Positions 51,532 through 60,096 of a stretch of 64,000 bases of DNA are shown piece by piece. A model generated the notes under the pieces. It ran no database searches. It was not told where the DNA came from and was given only the letters and a program-made list of their open reading frames with translations. The stretch lies in the NCBI RefSeq assembly GCF_000025285.1, contig NC_013741.1, positions 124,001 through 188,000 of the forward strand, in the 5' to 3' direction. Both the position numbers and the translations under genes were made by a program. The stretch comes from Archaeoglobus profundus DSM 5631 (GTDB lineage Archaea > Halobacteriota > Archaeoglobi > Archaeoglobales > Archaeoglobaceae). Numbering within the stretch: position 1 is the stretch's first letter; each line of letters begins with the position of its first letter.

Positions 51532-51902
51532 CTTCTCACCTTAAATCCAAGCTCCTTAAGAACACTCAGAGCCTTGTCAAGGAACTCCTCCTTAACGAGG
51601 ATTCTGTCCGTGTAAAGAGATAGGATCAGAATTGGAACCTTAGCATTGGCTAAGGCACTTGAAACCTTCGAAATGTAGCCCACAACATCCAACGGGACGT
51701 TTATGTCCAGAGTAATCAACCTGTAACCTGTTTCGCATTCAACGAACTTCTCAAGCTTAACCAACTCCTTCTCAGGCATCACGACCTCGTAATACTTGTT
51801 TCTAACCACAGCGACGTAATTCACGTCTGGCAAGCTCCTCAGCTTGACTACGGCAAACCTCTCCGGGTGGATTTCTATCTCCTCTCCGACAAATTCGATC
51901 AT
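51528..51902 (-). CDS. ACT-domain (CASTOR-like) protein B inside the trp operon
   Basis: A 124-residue protein with two small ACT-like modules. The N-terminal part ([22 protein letters not shown]) is followed by [56 protein letters not shown], the ACT_7/CASTOR pattern of amino acid-sensing proteins. It is a clear paralogue of the next gene upstream (51907-52263). It sits between trpF and trpB, overlapping trpB by 4 bp; SD GGGGTGAGAAG. It likely senses Trp or another amino acid; regulatory target unknown. Confidence 0.72.
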   Translation of the reverse strand: MIEFVGEEIEIHPERFAVVKLRSLPDVNYVAVVRNKYYEVVMPEKELVKLEKFVECETGYRLITLDINVPLDVVGYISKVSSALANAKVPILILSLYTDRILVKEEFLDKALSVLKELGFKVRR

Positions 51903-51906
51903 CTTC

Positions 51907-52263
51907 TCACCCCTCCTCGATTAGGAAGCCAATGTTTCTCAATGTTTCGATCGCTCCTTCAACGAAGTCCTCTTTGATGAGTATGTGATCGGTGTGATAG
52001 GAGGAGTACACAAGAATAGGGATGTTTGCTTCGGCTAAAGCCCTTGAAATCTTGGATATGAACCCAACCGTGTCAAATGATAAATCGACGTCGAATGTTA
52101 TCAGCCTAAAACCGTACTCTGCCTCCTTAACTTTTAAATTGGTGAGAGCACCCTCTGGAACCACTGCAGTGATTTCTGAAAGTTTAACGATTGCGAAGAA
52201 ATCTTTCGGGATTTCATCAGTCTTCACGACTGCAAACTTTTCAGGGTGTAATTTAGCTTTCAA
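51907..52263 (-). CDS. ACT-domain (CASTOR-like) protein A inside the trp operon
   Basis: A 118-residue paralogue of the neighbouring ACT protein: EKFAVVKTDEIPKDFFAIVKLSEIT, then FRLITFDVDLSFDTVGFISKISRALAEANIPILVYSSYHTDHILIKEDFVEGAIETL. The start is TTG at 52263 with SD GGTGAGGAG. It overlaps trpF by 11 bp. The shared core (PL/F-D-VGxISKxSxALAxAxxPILxxS-Y-TDxILxKEdFxxxA) is easy to follow by eye. The pair could form a heterodimer. Confidence 0.72.
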   Translation of the reverse strand: MKAKLHPEKFAVVKTDEIPKDFFAIVKLSEITAVVPEGALTNLKVKEAEYGFRLITFDVDLSFDTVGFISKISRALAEANIPILVYSSYHTDHILIKEDFVEGAIETLRNIGFLIEEG

Positions 52264-52876
52264 ATCTCCTCACCTCCCTAACGAAATCTGTAACGAGTTT
52301 TTCATCCTTCCTCCCGTTCTTTTCGACACCGCTCGAAACGTCTACTCCAAAAGGTTTAACGAATTCTACTATCTTAGCAACATTTTGAGGATTTAAACCG
52401 CCAGCCAAAATAATGTCGAACTCCTTGGCAACTATCCTGCTGACTCTGTGATCGTGTATTAAACCTGAGCCTTTTCCTGTGTCGAGCAAGATCAGATCGA
52501 CATCGTAAAGCTCAATCTTTTCAATCAAAGATTTTGCATCTCTCTCAGGATTTTCGCTGAGCCTTGGAACTCTGAAAGCCTTCATAACCTTAATATCCAA
52601 CTCCTTAACCTTCCCGACCAAATCCGGTGAGACTTCTGCATGAATCTGAATGTACTCAGCTTGAGTCTTCTCGATAACCCTCATCCAAGCATTCAAATCC
52701 GTAAGAGTTGAAACTACGAATACGGGGATATTCGCACATTCTATTATCTCTCTGGCTTTCTCAAGAGTTATCCTGCGCTTGGATTCACATTCAACAACAA
52801 CTCCAGTAGCGTTGGCGTATTTCTCAACGATCTCAAGTTCCTCCAAGCTCTTGATACCGCAGATTTTAACGAACAT
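52253..52876 (-). CDS. trpF: phosphoribosylanthranilate isomerase
   Basis: A 207-residue TIM barrel. VKICGIKSLEELEIVE with the catalytic Cys at residue 5, PVFVVSTLTDLNAWMRVIEKTQAEYIQIHAE, LILLDTGKGSGLIHDH and ILAGGLNPQNVAKIV, then VDVSSGVEKNGRKDEKLV with the C-terminal phosphate-site pattern. It converts PRA to CdRP. It overlaps trpG by 11 bp. Confidence 0.95.
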   Translation of the reverse strand: MFVKICGIKSLEELEIVEKYANATGVVVECESKRRITLEKAREIIECANIPVFVVSTLTDLNAWMRVIEKTQAEYIQIHAEVSPDLVGKVKELDIKVMKAFRVPRLSENPERDAKSLIEKIELYDVDLILLDTGKGSGLIHDHRVSRIVAKEFDIILAGGLNPQNVAKIVEFVKPFGVDVSSGVEKNGRKDEKLVTDFVREVRRFES

Positions 52877-53438
52877 GGCACATCTCCACGAAGTTCCTTA
52901 TCATCTTCAAACCTTCCTCACGTGGCGTCAAAACGCTTTCAGGATGAAACTGAACACCCTCAATTCTCTCATCCCTACTCCTTATCCCCATGACCAAATC
53001 ATCGTCGATAACCTTAGCTGTGACCTTGAAACCCTTAGGAACTTTCAGAACTGCTAGGGAGTGATATCTCCCCACCTCTATTGGATTTTTGACTCCCTTG
53101 AATATTCCTTCTCCATCGTGTTTAATAACGCTCGATTTACCGTGCATAGGCTTAACCCTGTTAACGACACCACCAAAAACGTGAGCGATTATCTGATGAC
53201 CTAAGCATACGCCTAAAATCGGAACGTCTATCTCTAAAACGACCTTGGGACTAATTCCAACATCCCTCTTGCTATCTGGACTACTAGGACCGGGGGATAT
53301 TATTATTCCCTTCGGATTCAGCTTCTTTATCTCAGCCAAGCTTACGGTGTTCGGCAAAACTTTAACCTTCGTAAAGATCGAAGCGTATTCTGCGAGGTTC
53401 CAAACGAAAGAGTCTCTGTTATCTATCAACACGATCAT
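52866..53438 (-). CDS. trpG: anthranilate synthase component II (glutamine amidotransferase)
   Basis: A 190-residue class I amidotransferase: ILIDNRDSFVWNLAEY-like start, GIIISPGPSSPDSKRDVG, PILGVCLGHQIIAHVFGG with the nucleophilic Cys, RYHSLAV, and VQFHPESVLTPREEG with His/Glu of the triad. It supplies ammonia to TrpE. It overlaps trpE by 4 bp. Confidence 0.96.
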   Translation of the reverse strand: MIVLIDNRDSFVWNLAEYASIFTKVKVLPNTVSLAEIKKLNPKGIIISPGPSSPDSKRDVGISPKVVLEIDVPILGVCLGHQIIAHVFGGVVNRVKPMHGKSSVIKHDGEGIFKGVKNPIEVGRYHSLAVLKVPKGFKVTAKVIDDDLVMGIRSRDERIEGVQFHPESVLTPREEGLKMIRNFVEMCHVR

Positions 53439-54739
53439 TCTACCACCCTTAAAGCCTTCAAAACTGCGGACATCTTGTTCCCAGTTTCGAAGAATTCCTT
53501 CTCTGGATTTGAGTCTGCAACTATCCCTGCTCCAGCCCTAACCCTGCAAACGTCATCTATTTCGACCATTCTGATTGCGATAGCCATGTCTGCGTATCCA
53601 CTAACTGAAAAGTAACCTACACATCCCCCGTAAACCTTCCTTTTGGACTTTTCAAGCTCGTCTATGATCTCCATCGCTCTTATCTTCGGTGCACCTGTAA
53701 GCGTTCCAGCTGGAAAGCAAGCTTCCACAGCTTCAAACATATCGCTTTCAAGCTCTCCGACAACCTCACTTTCAATATGCTGAACGTGGCTGTACTTCAA
53801 AACCTTCATGAACATCGTAACCCTCACACTTCCAGCTTTGCTGACCTTTCTAACGTCGTTTCTTGCCAAATCCACCAACATAACATGCTCTGCCCTTTCC
53901 TTCTCATCAGCCAAAAGCCTCTCAGCAATTGCCCTATCTTCCTCCTCGCTCCTTCCTCTTGGAGCGGTTCCAGCTATGGGATTAACCTTAACAACGTTCT
54001 TCTCAACGGAGCACATCGTTTCTGGAGAAGCTCCGACTACAGCCTTCCCAAACTCCAAGCAGAACATGTATGGACTCGGATTAATCTTCCTCAAGTTTCT
54101 GTAAATCTGGAAAGGCGAAAAATCGGTATCGACCTCGTATTCCCTCGAAATGACAACCTGAAACACATCACCAGAGTAAACGTATTCTTTAGCTCTTTCA
54201 ACCATCTCAACAAACGTGTCCTTATCCGCATCACATCGAATCACATCGGAAAAACCTTCCTCATTCTCAACCTTCGTTCTCTTAGCCTTTCTAACTATTC
54301 TTTCAGCCTCCTTAGCTTTTTCATCGTCCTTGTTAAGGGATAGGAAGTAGAAGATGCCGGAGATGTGATCGTAAACGAAGACGTTCGAGTAAAAGCCGAA
54401 AACCGATGGCTCCTCTATCTCACCTTCGATATAGTTATGGACGGCATCGTAGGCTATGTATCCAACAAATCCACCGTTGAACCTCTGTCCATCCACACTC
54501 CTCACTCTCAAACCTTTCAAAGCCTTGAAGGGGTTCGTTTCCTTGCTGATTAGCTTCCCATCGACTCTCGTTCCCTTTCCGTCAACCTCGACAATGAAAT
54601 CTGGATTTGCGGAGACATACGTGTATCTTGCCTTCCTTTCATGCTTTCCAGCGGATTCGAGAATGAACGGGAAGTCTTCATCTCTCAAAACGTTGTAGAG
54701 CTTTAAGGGATTCACGTAGTCAAGCTTCTTGACGAGCAT
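53435..54739 (-). CDS. trpE: anthranilate synthase component I
   Basis: A 434-residue chorismate-utilising enzyme. The N-terminal ILESAGK segment (residues 28-34) resembles the LLESA feedback site, so tryptophan inhibition is likely. Catalytic region: VYSGDVFQVVISREYE, SPYMFCLEFGKAVVGASPETM, NPIAGTAPRGRSEEED, ARNDVRKVSKAGSV, FPAGTLTGAPKIRAMEII, GGCVGYFS and RAGAGIVADSNPEKE. It forms the complex with TrpG. It overlaps trpD by 28 bp. Confidence 0.96.
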   Translation of the reverse strand: MLVKKLDYVNPLKLYNVLRDEDFPFILESAGKHERKARYTYVSANPDFIVEVDGKGTRVDGKLISKETNPFKALKGLRVRSVDGQRFNGGFVGYIAYDAVHNYIEGEIEEPSVFGFYSNVFVYDHISGIFYFLSLNKDDEKAKEAERIVRKAKRTKVENEEGFSDVIRCDADKDTFVEMVERAKEYVYSGDVFQVVISREYEVDTDFSPFQIYRNLRKINPSPYMFCLEFGKAVVGASPETMCSVEKNVVKVNPIAGTAPRGRSEEEDRAIAERLLADEKERAEHVMLVDLARNDVRKVSKAGSVRVTMFMKVLKYSHVQHIESEVVGELESDMFEAVEACFPAGTLTGAPKIRAMEIIDELEKSKRKVYGGCVGYFSVSGYADMAIAIRMVEIDDVCRVRAGAGIVADSNPEKEFFETGNKMSAVLKALRVVE

Positions 54740-55686
54740 ACTATCTCCTCCAGCTTCTTTATTGCAATTTCACCCAAAACGCCCTCGATAACTTCAACAC
54801 ACTCCCTGAGATCGTCTTTCAGAAGGTTAAGAGCTAAAGCGGAGTTTATCAGAACGAAGTTCCTATCCTCCTCTTTCCCTTTCCCAGCGAGTACAGCCCT
54901 AATCCTCTCCGCACTCTCCTCTGGCGAGTGACAAGGCTTTATATCGACTGGCTTAAGCCCGAAATCCTCTGGTTCGAGCTTGAACTTCTCTATTCCCTCA
55001 TTTACTTCAACAACGACAGTTTCTCCTTTGGGATTAACCTCATCTAAGCCGTCGCCATAAACTACATAAGCCCTCTCAACACCCAAAAACTCTAAGGCGT
55101 TTGCGACCTTATCAACCAAATCTGGAGAGCTTACACCTATTATCTGGTATGATGGATTTGCTGGATTTGCCAGAGGTCCTAAAACGTTGAATATTGTCTT
55201 TATGCCAAGTTCCTTTCTGACTGGCATTACACCTTTGAGGGTTGGATGGTAGAGCGGAGCGAAAAGAAACGTGAAGTTCGTTTTCTCGATCAAAGCCTTT
55301 GCCTGATCTGGATTTAGCCTATAGTTTATGCCTAAAGCTTCTAAGAGGTTTGCGGAACCGCTCTTCGAAGTTATTGAGACGTTTCCGTGCTTAGCAACCC
55401 TCGTGAAGCACGAGAGGATTATTGCACTTGCGGTGCTGACGTTGATTGTGAATGATCTATCACCACCTGTTCCACATGTATCGATAACATCGCCCAAATC
55501 GAGTTTTACGGCTTTGTCTCTCATGGCTTTGGCAAATCCAGCAAGTTCTTCAGCGGTGTATCCTTTGGTTTGTAATGCTGTGAGAATTCCAGCGATCCTG
55601 ATCGGAGTTTCCTCTATCAGCTGATTGAAGATCTCGTAAGCCTCTTCAAAGCTCAAATTCTTGCCCTCAACAATCTTCTCAAGCAT
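54712..55686 (-). CDS. trpD: anthranilate phosphoribosyltransferase
   Basis: A 324-residue enzyme joining anthranilate and PRPP. DVIDTCGTGGDRSFTINVSTASAII (PRPP/Gly-rich loop), VAKHGNVSITSKSGSANLLEALG, FAPLYHPTLKGVMPVRKELGIKTIFNVLGPLANPA, YVVYGDGLDEV. It overlaps trpC by 8 bp. It is not fused with TrpG. Confidence 0.96.
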   Translation of the reverse strand: MLEKIVEGKNLSFEEAYEIFNQLIEETPIRIAGILTALQTKGYTAEELAGFAKAMRDKAVKLDLGDVIDTCGTGGDRSFTINVSTASAIILSCFTRVAKHGNVSITSKSGSANLLEALGINYRLNPDQAKALIEKTNFTFLFAPLYHPTLKGVMPVRKELGIKTIFNVLGPLANPANPSYQIIGVSSPDLVDKVANALEFLGVERAYVVYGDGLDEVNPKGETVVVEVNEGIEKFKLEPEDFGLKPVDIKPCHSPEESAERIRAVLAGKGKEEDRNFVLINSALALNLLKDDLRECVEVIEGVLGEIAIKKLEEIVCSSRSLTT

Positions 55687-56362
55687 GAACGAAACACCTC
55701 ACGAAGCTTTCGGTATCCTCAGCAAGCATGAAGGCTGTACCAATTAGAACAGCATCTGCAAATCTCAAAGCCCTCTTCAAATCATCCAAACTCCTTATTC
55801 CACTTTCACTGAGCTTTACAAACTTGTTCGGGATGAGTGGTGCAAGTTTCTCAGTCAAACTGACGTTTCCGTCATCCTTTTCAAGTTGACCTATATCCCT
55901 ATTGTTTATCCCGACTATCGTCGTGTCGGTGTTTATTGCAATCTCAAGCTCTTGAGGGGTATGAACCTCAACAACCGTGTCAAGTCCATGCTCCTTGGCA
56001 AAATCGACGAATTCAGCAGTTCTGTCTTTCAGAATTCTCGTTATTAGTAAAACCGCTGAAGCCTCAACCTCAGCCGTTTTCTCAATCTCGAATTTATTCG
56101 TTATGAAGTCCTTTCTCAAAACGGGTAAATCTGTGAGCTTGCAAAGCTCTTTGAGGAATTTAAAAGAGCCTCTAAAGTGATTAGGTTCGGTTATGTAGGA
56201 TATTCCGCAGGCACCAGACCTCTCGTAAGCTCTTAGAATGTCGATTGGATCTCTACCTCTCAGCAGATCGCCGTGTTTTGGAGAGTGAACCTTAATTTCA
56301 GCAATTACAGCATTCTTTCCGTTCTTCTCAGTAAGCCTGATAGACTTGCTCAATCTAAACAT
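55679..56362 (-). CDS. trpC: indole-3-glycerol phosphate synthase
   Basis: A 227-residue TIM barrel, shorter than the usual ~250 because the N-terminal helix is short. AVIAEIKVHSPKHGDL carries the catalytic Lys, with ISYITEPNHFRGSFKFL, LPVLRKDFITNKFEI, VVEVHTPQEL, VGINNRDIGQL and KLSESGIRSLDDLKRAL in order. First gene of the trp operon; a TATTTAAA box at 56385-56392 lies 26 bp before the ATG, so there is no room for a leader peptide. Confidence 0.95.
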   Translation of the reverse strand: MFRLSKSIRLTEKNGKNAVIAEIKVHSPKHGDLLRGRDPIDILRAYERSGACGISYITEPNHFRGSFKFLKELCKLTDLPVLRKDFITNKFEIEKTAEVEASAVLLITRILKDRTAEFVDFAKEHGLDTVVEVHTPQELEIAINTDTTIVGINNRDIGQLEKDDGNVSLTEKLAPLIPNKFVKLSESGIRSLDDLKRALRFADAVLIGTAFMLAEDTESFVRCFVHA

Positions 56363-56472
56363 TGAGGATTGATCTTATAAGCTGTATTTAAACCTTTTTC
56401 TTGGGAGTGATCCTGGTGAGCGAGTGTGGTAGCAGTATATCATTCAAAAGATTGAGAATCGGGAAGGTAGAA

Positions 56473-58176
56473 TTATTCTTTAAAAATCTCACCGAACTCA
56501 GTTATGTCTTTATCGCTCGTTAAAAGTTCGTTGAGTACTTTTGGCAACTCGGAAATCTTGACCCTAACCTGCTTGGTTGTATCTCTGTCCCTAATTGTGA
56601 CAGTTTCATCCTCAAATGTCTGGTGATCGATCGTTATACAGAAAGGAGTTCCGATCTCGTCAAACCTCCTGTATCTTCTTCCTATGCTACCAGAATCGTC
56701 GTATTCAGTGTAGAAACCGTTTTCTCTCAACATCTGCACAATCTCCTTAGCTTTGGATGTGAAAGGCTCCCTTGAAAGCAAAGGCAAGACTGCAACAGGT
56801 ATTGGAGCAACCCACCTCTTAAGCCTAAGAACTCTTCTCTCCTCCCCTTCCACAACATCTTTGTCGAAGGAGTGCTCCAAAACTGCGTAGGTTATCCTGT
56901 CCAAGCCGAAAGAAGGCTCAATTACGTGTGGAACAATCTTTTCACCGTGAATCTCCTCTTCAACCTCAACTATCTCGAAGAAATCTTTGGTGATTTCGAT
57001 CTTCTCGCCATCAAGATCGATTGTTATCGATTCTACATCCCCGTCAACCTCAATTTCCTCAAGCTTCTTAGCAATCTCCTTAGCCTTCTGCCTGTAAACT
57101 GGGCCGAGTTTCTTCATGTTTGGAATTACCTTCTTCCTCTTAACCTTTATTGGCTTTTCAAACTGTACGAATACTCTCAAATCCTCTCCGCTGTGTTCCA
57201 TGTGCTTCTTAAGGTCGTAGTCAGTTCTGTCAGCAATTCCAACGATTTCTATCCATCCGTAAGCTGTCAATACCTCAGCATCCCAGCAGTCTATTGCGTA
57301 ATGTGCCCTCTCATCGTCCTTATGTTGTCTGAACCTTAGCTTGGCCTCATCTATACCAACCTCAAGTAGAAACTCCCTCGTTTTCCCTATGAAGTATGCC
57401 ATTAGTTCATGGCAGACTATACCCTTCTCAACAGCCTCCTTCAGCGTTACCTCGTGCAGAACATCGTTCTTGTCCAAGAGCTTTACAACAACATTCGCAT
57501 ACCTTGCAAAATTCGGATGTCTCTTCTCTCTGGGATTGACGAAATATTCAAGTTCAGCCTGATTGAACTCTCTCAGCCTTATAACACCCTGTCTCGGACT
57601 TATCTCGTTTCTGTAAGCTCTTCCTATTTGTGCAACACCGAAAGGTAGTTTGTGCCTGAAGTATTCCAAAAGCCTCCTGAAGTCTATGAAAATGCCTTGT
57701 GCTGTTTCAGGCCTCAAATATCCCTTCTTTCCCTTCCCCGGTCCTATCGTCGTTGAGAACATGAGGTTAAAGAGGAAAGGCTCCTTGAATTTACCGCCAC
57801 AACTGCACTTGAGGTCGTAGGTTTCGATTATCTCCTTCACCGTTTCTATGTTCGGCTCGATCTCTATTCCCAACACATCTTTTATGTAGTGATCTGCTCT
57901 GAAAACTCTACCACAGCTTTCGCATTCAATTGCTACATCTGTAAAGCAGGAAACGTGCCCAGAGGCAACGAAAACCTCCTCAACGCATACCGTGGGAGTA
58001 TCTATCTCAACAGCCCTCTCTCTCACCACAAAGTGCTTACGCCATATATTCTCAATCTTCCGCCTTAAAGCGTTACCCAAAGGACCGTAATCGACAAATC
58101 CGGCCATTCCACCGTATATCTCAAATGACTGCCAGAAGAAACCTCTCCTGGTGAGCATCTCCATTAACTCGCTCAT
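56473..58176 (-). CDS. glyS: glycyl-tRNA synthetase (alpha2 type)
   Basis: A 567-residue class II synthetase of the archaeal/eukaryotic dimeric type: LTRRGFFWQSFEIYGGMAGFVDYGPLGNALRRKI at the start, PTVCVEEVFVASGHV, a zinc-like Cys set (CESCG and CSCGGKF), LMFSTTIGPGKGKKGYLRPETAQGIFIDF, RNEISPRQGVIRLREFNQAE (motif 2), VIEPSFGLDRI (motif 3), and a C-terminal anticodon domain (LPLLSREPFTSKAKEIV). The TATA box CTTTAAAAAG lies about 26 bp upstream. Confidence 0.96.
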   Translation of the reverse strand: MSELMEMLTRRGFFWQSFEIYGGMAGFVDYGPLGNALRRKIENIWRKHFVVRERAVEIDTPTVCVEEVFVASGHVSCFTDVAIECESCGRVFRADHYIKDVLGIEIEPNIETVKEIIETYDLKCSCGGKFKEPFLFNLMFSTTIGPGKGKKGYLRPETAQGIFIDFRRLLEYFRHKLPFGVAQIGRAYRNEISPRQGVIRLREFNQAELEYFVNPREKRHPNFARYANVVVKLLDKNDVLHEVTLKEAVEKGIVCHELMAYFIGKTREFLLEVGIDEAKLRFRQHKDDERAHYAIDCWDAEVLTAYGWIEIVGIADRTDYDLKKHMEHSGEDLRVFVQFEKPIKVKRKKVIPNMKKLGPVYRQKAKEIAKKLEEIEVDGDVESITIDLDGEKIEITKDFFEIVEVEEEIHGEKIVPHVIEPSFGLDRITYAVLEHSFDKDVVEGEERRVLRLKRWVAPIPVAVLPLLSREPFTSKAKEIVQMLRENGFYTEYDDSGSIGRRYRRFDEIGTPFCITIDHQTFEDETVTIRDRDTTKQVRVKISELPKVLNELLTSDKDITEFGEIFKE

Positions 58177-58230
58177 GCGAAGCGGTGATAGGGGACTTTT
58201 TAAAGATTTATCGACAAAGCAAAAAATTGG

Positions 58231-58344
58231 TTAGTGATGCCCAAGATAGTACATGCATGACATCACAAACATCGAGATAGCTATCAGGAAGAATATCCAA
58301 GCCACAACCGACAAGGCAATTCCAGCAGCGTCCCCGCTCTCCAT
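58231..58344 (-). CDS. 37-residue single-helix membrane protein
   Basis: A small ORF with ATG at 58344 and TAA at 58231-58233. Residues 10-30 are a hydrophobic helix (LSVVAWIFFLIAISMFVMSC), preceded by MESGDAAG and ending with YYLGHH. The minus-strand TATATTTTATC box (58362-58371) has its centre about 23-26 bp before the ATG, like the leaderless genes here. It is divergent from nre and ends 54 bp before glyS. No family recognised; a role as a small subunit of a membrane complex is a guess. Confidence 0.55.
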   Translation of the reverse strand: MESGDAAGIALSVVAWIFFLIAISMFVMSCMYYLGHH

Positions 58345-58413
58345 GTGCTCAGTGTGACAAGATAAAATATAACTCTTTCCAAACTGTTAAATTCGATTGA
58401 ACCAACGAACGTT

Positions 58414-59580
58414 GTGAAGTGTGCAATCTGCAAGGGATACAGGCTATTGTGCGGTAGGAATTTTTGCCCCATTTTGAGGAAAGTTAGAATAATCAAGTCC
58501 GTCTTTAGCGATCTCAAGCTTGACAAAGTCGTCTTCGGATCGTCACCACCCTCGATCTTCGTAGGTGAGAAGGGCTATCCCAAAGTTAGAGTGGCCCCGC
58601 TCGTTCCTCCAATTGAAGGGGATACTTCAAGCTTAGATAGTCCGCTTAAGTGGGAAGATGTAACGCTTGAAGATGCGATAAAGCGTAGAGCTGTGCTCGT
58701 GATGGGTGAGAGGGTTTGTAATGTCAAAACGAGCTTGGATTTCGATGGACTCGTTATGTCCGTTAAGCCAGTTGATGCTGAGATGGTTTTAAGCAAAAAA
58801 CCCGTACTAAAAATTGATTTGAGCGAGATTTCTGCTGTAGTTAATCCTAAAGCTGAGCTTGAAAAGCTTAAGGTGGTAGGAAATCCCAGGGTTCCTAAAG
58901 CGGTTGATAAGATAGTTGGAGATGAGATAAAGGCTCAAAAGGCAATGGTGGATCTGTACGAGAGGGGATTTGACGAATACTACATAATCAGGCTACTCTC
59001 CGCAGGTCTCTTGGGAATCGATAAGAAGCTTGTGCCTACTAGGTGGAGCATTACGGCAGTTGAGGATACAATCGGAGAGCATCTCAAGCGTGAAATTGTC
59101 AACTATAAGCCGATAGACCGCTACGAGGTCTACAGAGCGGAGTTCTTAGGAAACGTCTACACGATTTTGATGATTCCATCAGCTTACGCTTTCGAACTCC
59201 TTGAGGTCTGGTTACCTAAATCTCTGTTCGGTTTTAGCGGAGTTTTGAGAGATTACGAGTTCTTTAAGAAGAGAGGTTACGCTAATGAAACGCTTGGGGC
59301 TTACTATTCCGCAAGGCTGAGCGTCTTAGAATTTTTGAGAAAGAAGAGAAGGCAAGCAAAGGTTGTCGTTTTCAGGGAAGTTACCGAAGAATACTACGCT
59401 CCGATAGGCTCTTGGCAGATAAGGGTTGGAGTGAGAAAGGCTTTGAAGAATAAGGTTGGTACTTTTGACGATTTAAGCTCCGCTCTTAGCTTTTTGAGAA
59501 ATCTACTGAGACATAGGCTTGAGGATTATCTCAGAAGAGATGTCGTTTTGAAAGCTAGGACAATCGATAGCTATTTTTGA
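58414..59580 (+). CDS. Nre family DNA repair protein
   Basis: A 388-residue archaeal protein with an N-terminal zinc finger (CAICKGYRLLCGRNFC) followed by the DUF650 and DUF651 regions: SSPPSIFVGEKGYPKVRVAPLVPP and NPRVPKAVDKIVGDEIKAQKAMVDLYERGFDEYYIIRLLS, then VPTRWSITAVEDTIG. NreA of Haloferax acts in DNA damage response and binds PCNA through a C-terminal PIP motif; here the C-terminus ends TIDSYF, a degenerate form. GTG start at 58414 after a TTAAATTC box (about -24). Confidence 0.9.
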   Translation: MKCAICKGYRLLCGRNFCPILRKVRIIKSVFSDLKLDKVVFGSSPPSIFVGEKGYPKVRVAPLVPPIEGDTSSLDSPLKWEDVTLEDAIKRRAVLVMGERVCNVKTSLDFDGLVMSVKPVDAEMVLSKKPVLKIDLSEISAVVNPKAELEKLKVVGNPRVPKAVDKIVGDEIKAQKAMVDLYERGFDEYYIIRLLSAGLLGIDKKLVPTRWSITAVEDTIGEHLKREIVNYKPIDRYEVYRAEFLGNVYTILMIPSAYAFELLEVWLPKSLFGFSGVLRDYEFFKKRGYANETLGAYYSARLSVLEFLRKKRRQAKVVVFREVTEEYYAPIGSWQIRVGVRKALKNKVGTFDDLSSALSFLRNLLRHRLEDYLRRDVVLKARTIDSYF

Positions 59581-59601
59581 AATCCGTGAATATTTTTCGG
59601 T

Positions 59602-60096
59602 GTGAAGATCGCCGTGACTGGAAGACCGGGTATCGGCAAAACTACGCTTTGCATGAAGGTTTTCAAGAGCTTGGATGATGTTGAGGGCTTTGTTACACTT
59701 GAGGTCAGAGAAAAAGGTAGAAGAATTGGTTTCAAGCTTCACGATCTCAAGAGCGGGGAGGAGCTCTGGCTCGCTAAGGTTGGAGAAGGTTACCCCAAGG
59801 TTGGAAAATACGTCGTCTTCTTAGAATCGATAGATCGTTTTGCGGAGATGCTGAAAGGTTACAGCGGAAATCTTGTCATAGTCGATGAGGTTGGTCCGAT
59901 GGAGCTTAAAAGTGAGAGATTTGTAAGGGCGATGGAAGATCTTATTGAAAGTCCAAAAAATCTGCTCGTGACAGTTCACTATAGATCGAGGCATCCTCTC
60001 GTTGAAAGAATCAAGAGGGAGTTCGAACTATATGTAATCGATGAGAAGAACAGGGATGAGGTGGCGAGAGAGATAATAAGGAGGTTCAGGGGATGA
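59602..60096 (+). CDS. THEP1-type nucleoside-triphosphatase
   Basis: A 164-residue P-loop NTPase: KIAVTGRPGIGKTTLCMKV (P-loop 7-14), GFVTLEVREKGRRIGFKL, LVIVDEVGPMELKSERF (Walker B) and a C-terminal helical part. Archaeal THEP1 hydrolyses NTPs; its cellular role is unknown. GTG start at 59602. It overlaps trm1 by 4 bp. Confidence 0.9.
   Translation: MKIAVTGRPGIGKTTLCMKVFKSLDDVEGFVTLEVREKGRRIGFKLHDLKSGEELWLAKVGEGYPKVGKYVVFLESIDRFAEMLKGYSGNLVIVDEVGPMELKSERFVRAMEDLIESPKNLLVTVHYRSRHPLVERIKREFELYVIDEKNRDEVAREIIRRFRG

Noticed and set aside
56363-56472. Search for a Trp-rich leader peptide before trpC
   Set aside because: The TATA box is 26 bp from the trpC ATG, so the transcript is leaderless; no Trp-codon ORF is seen.
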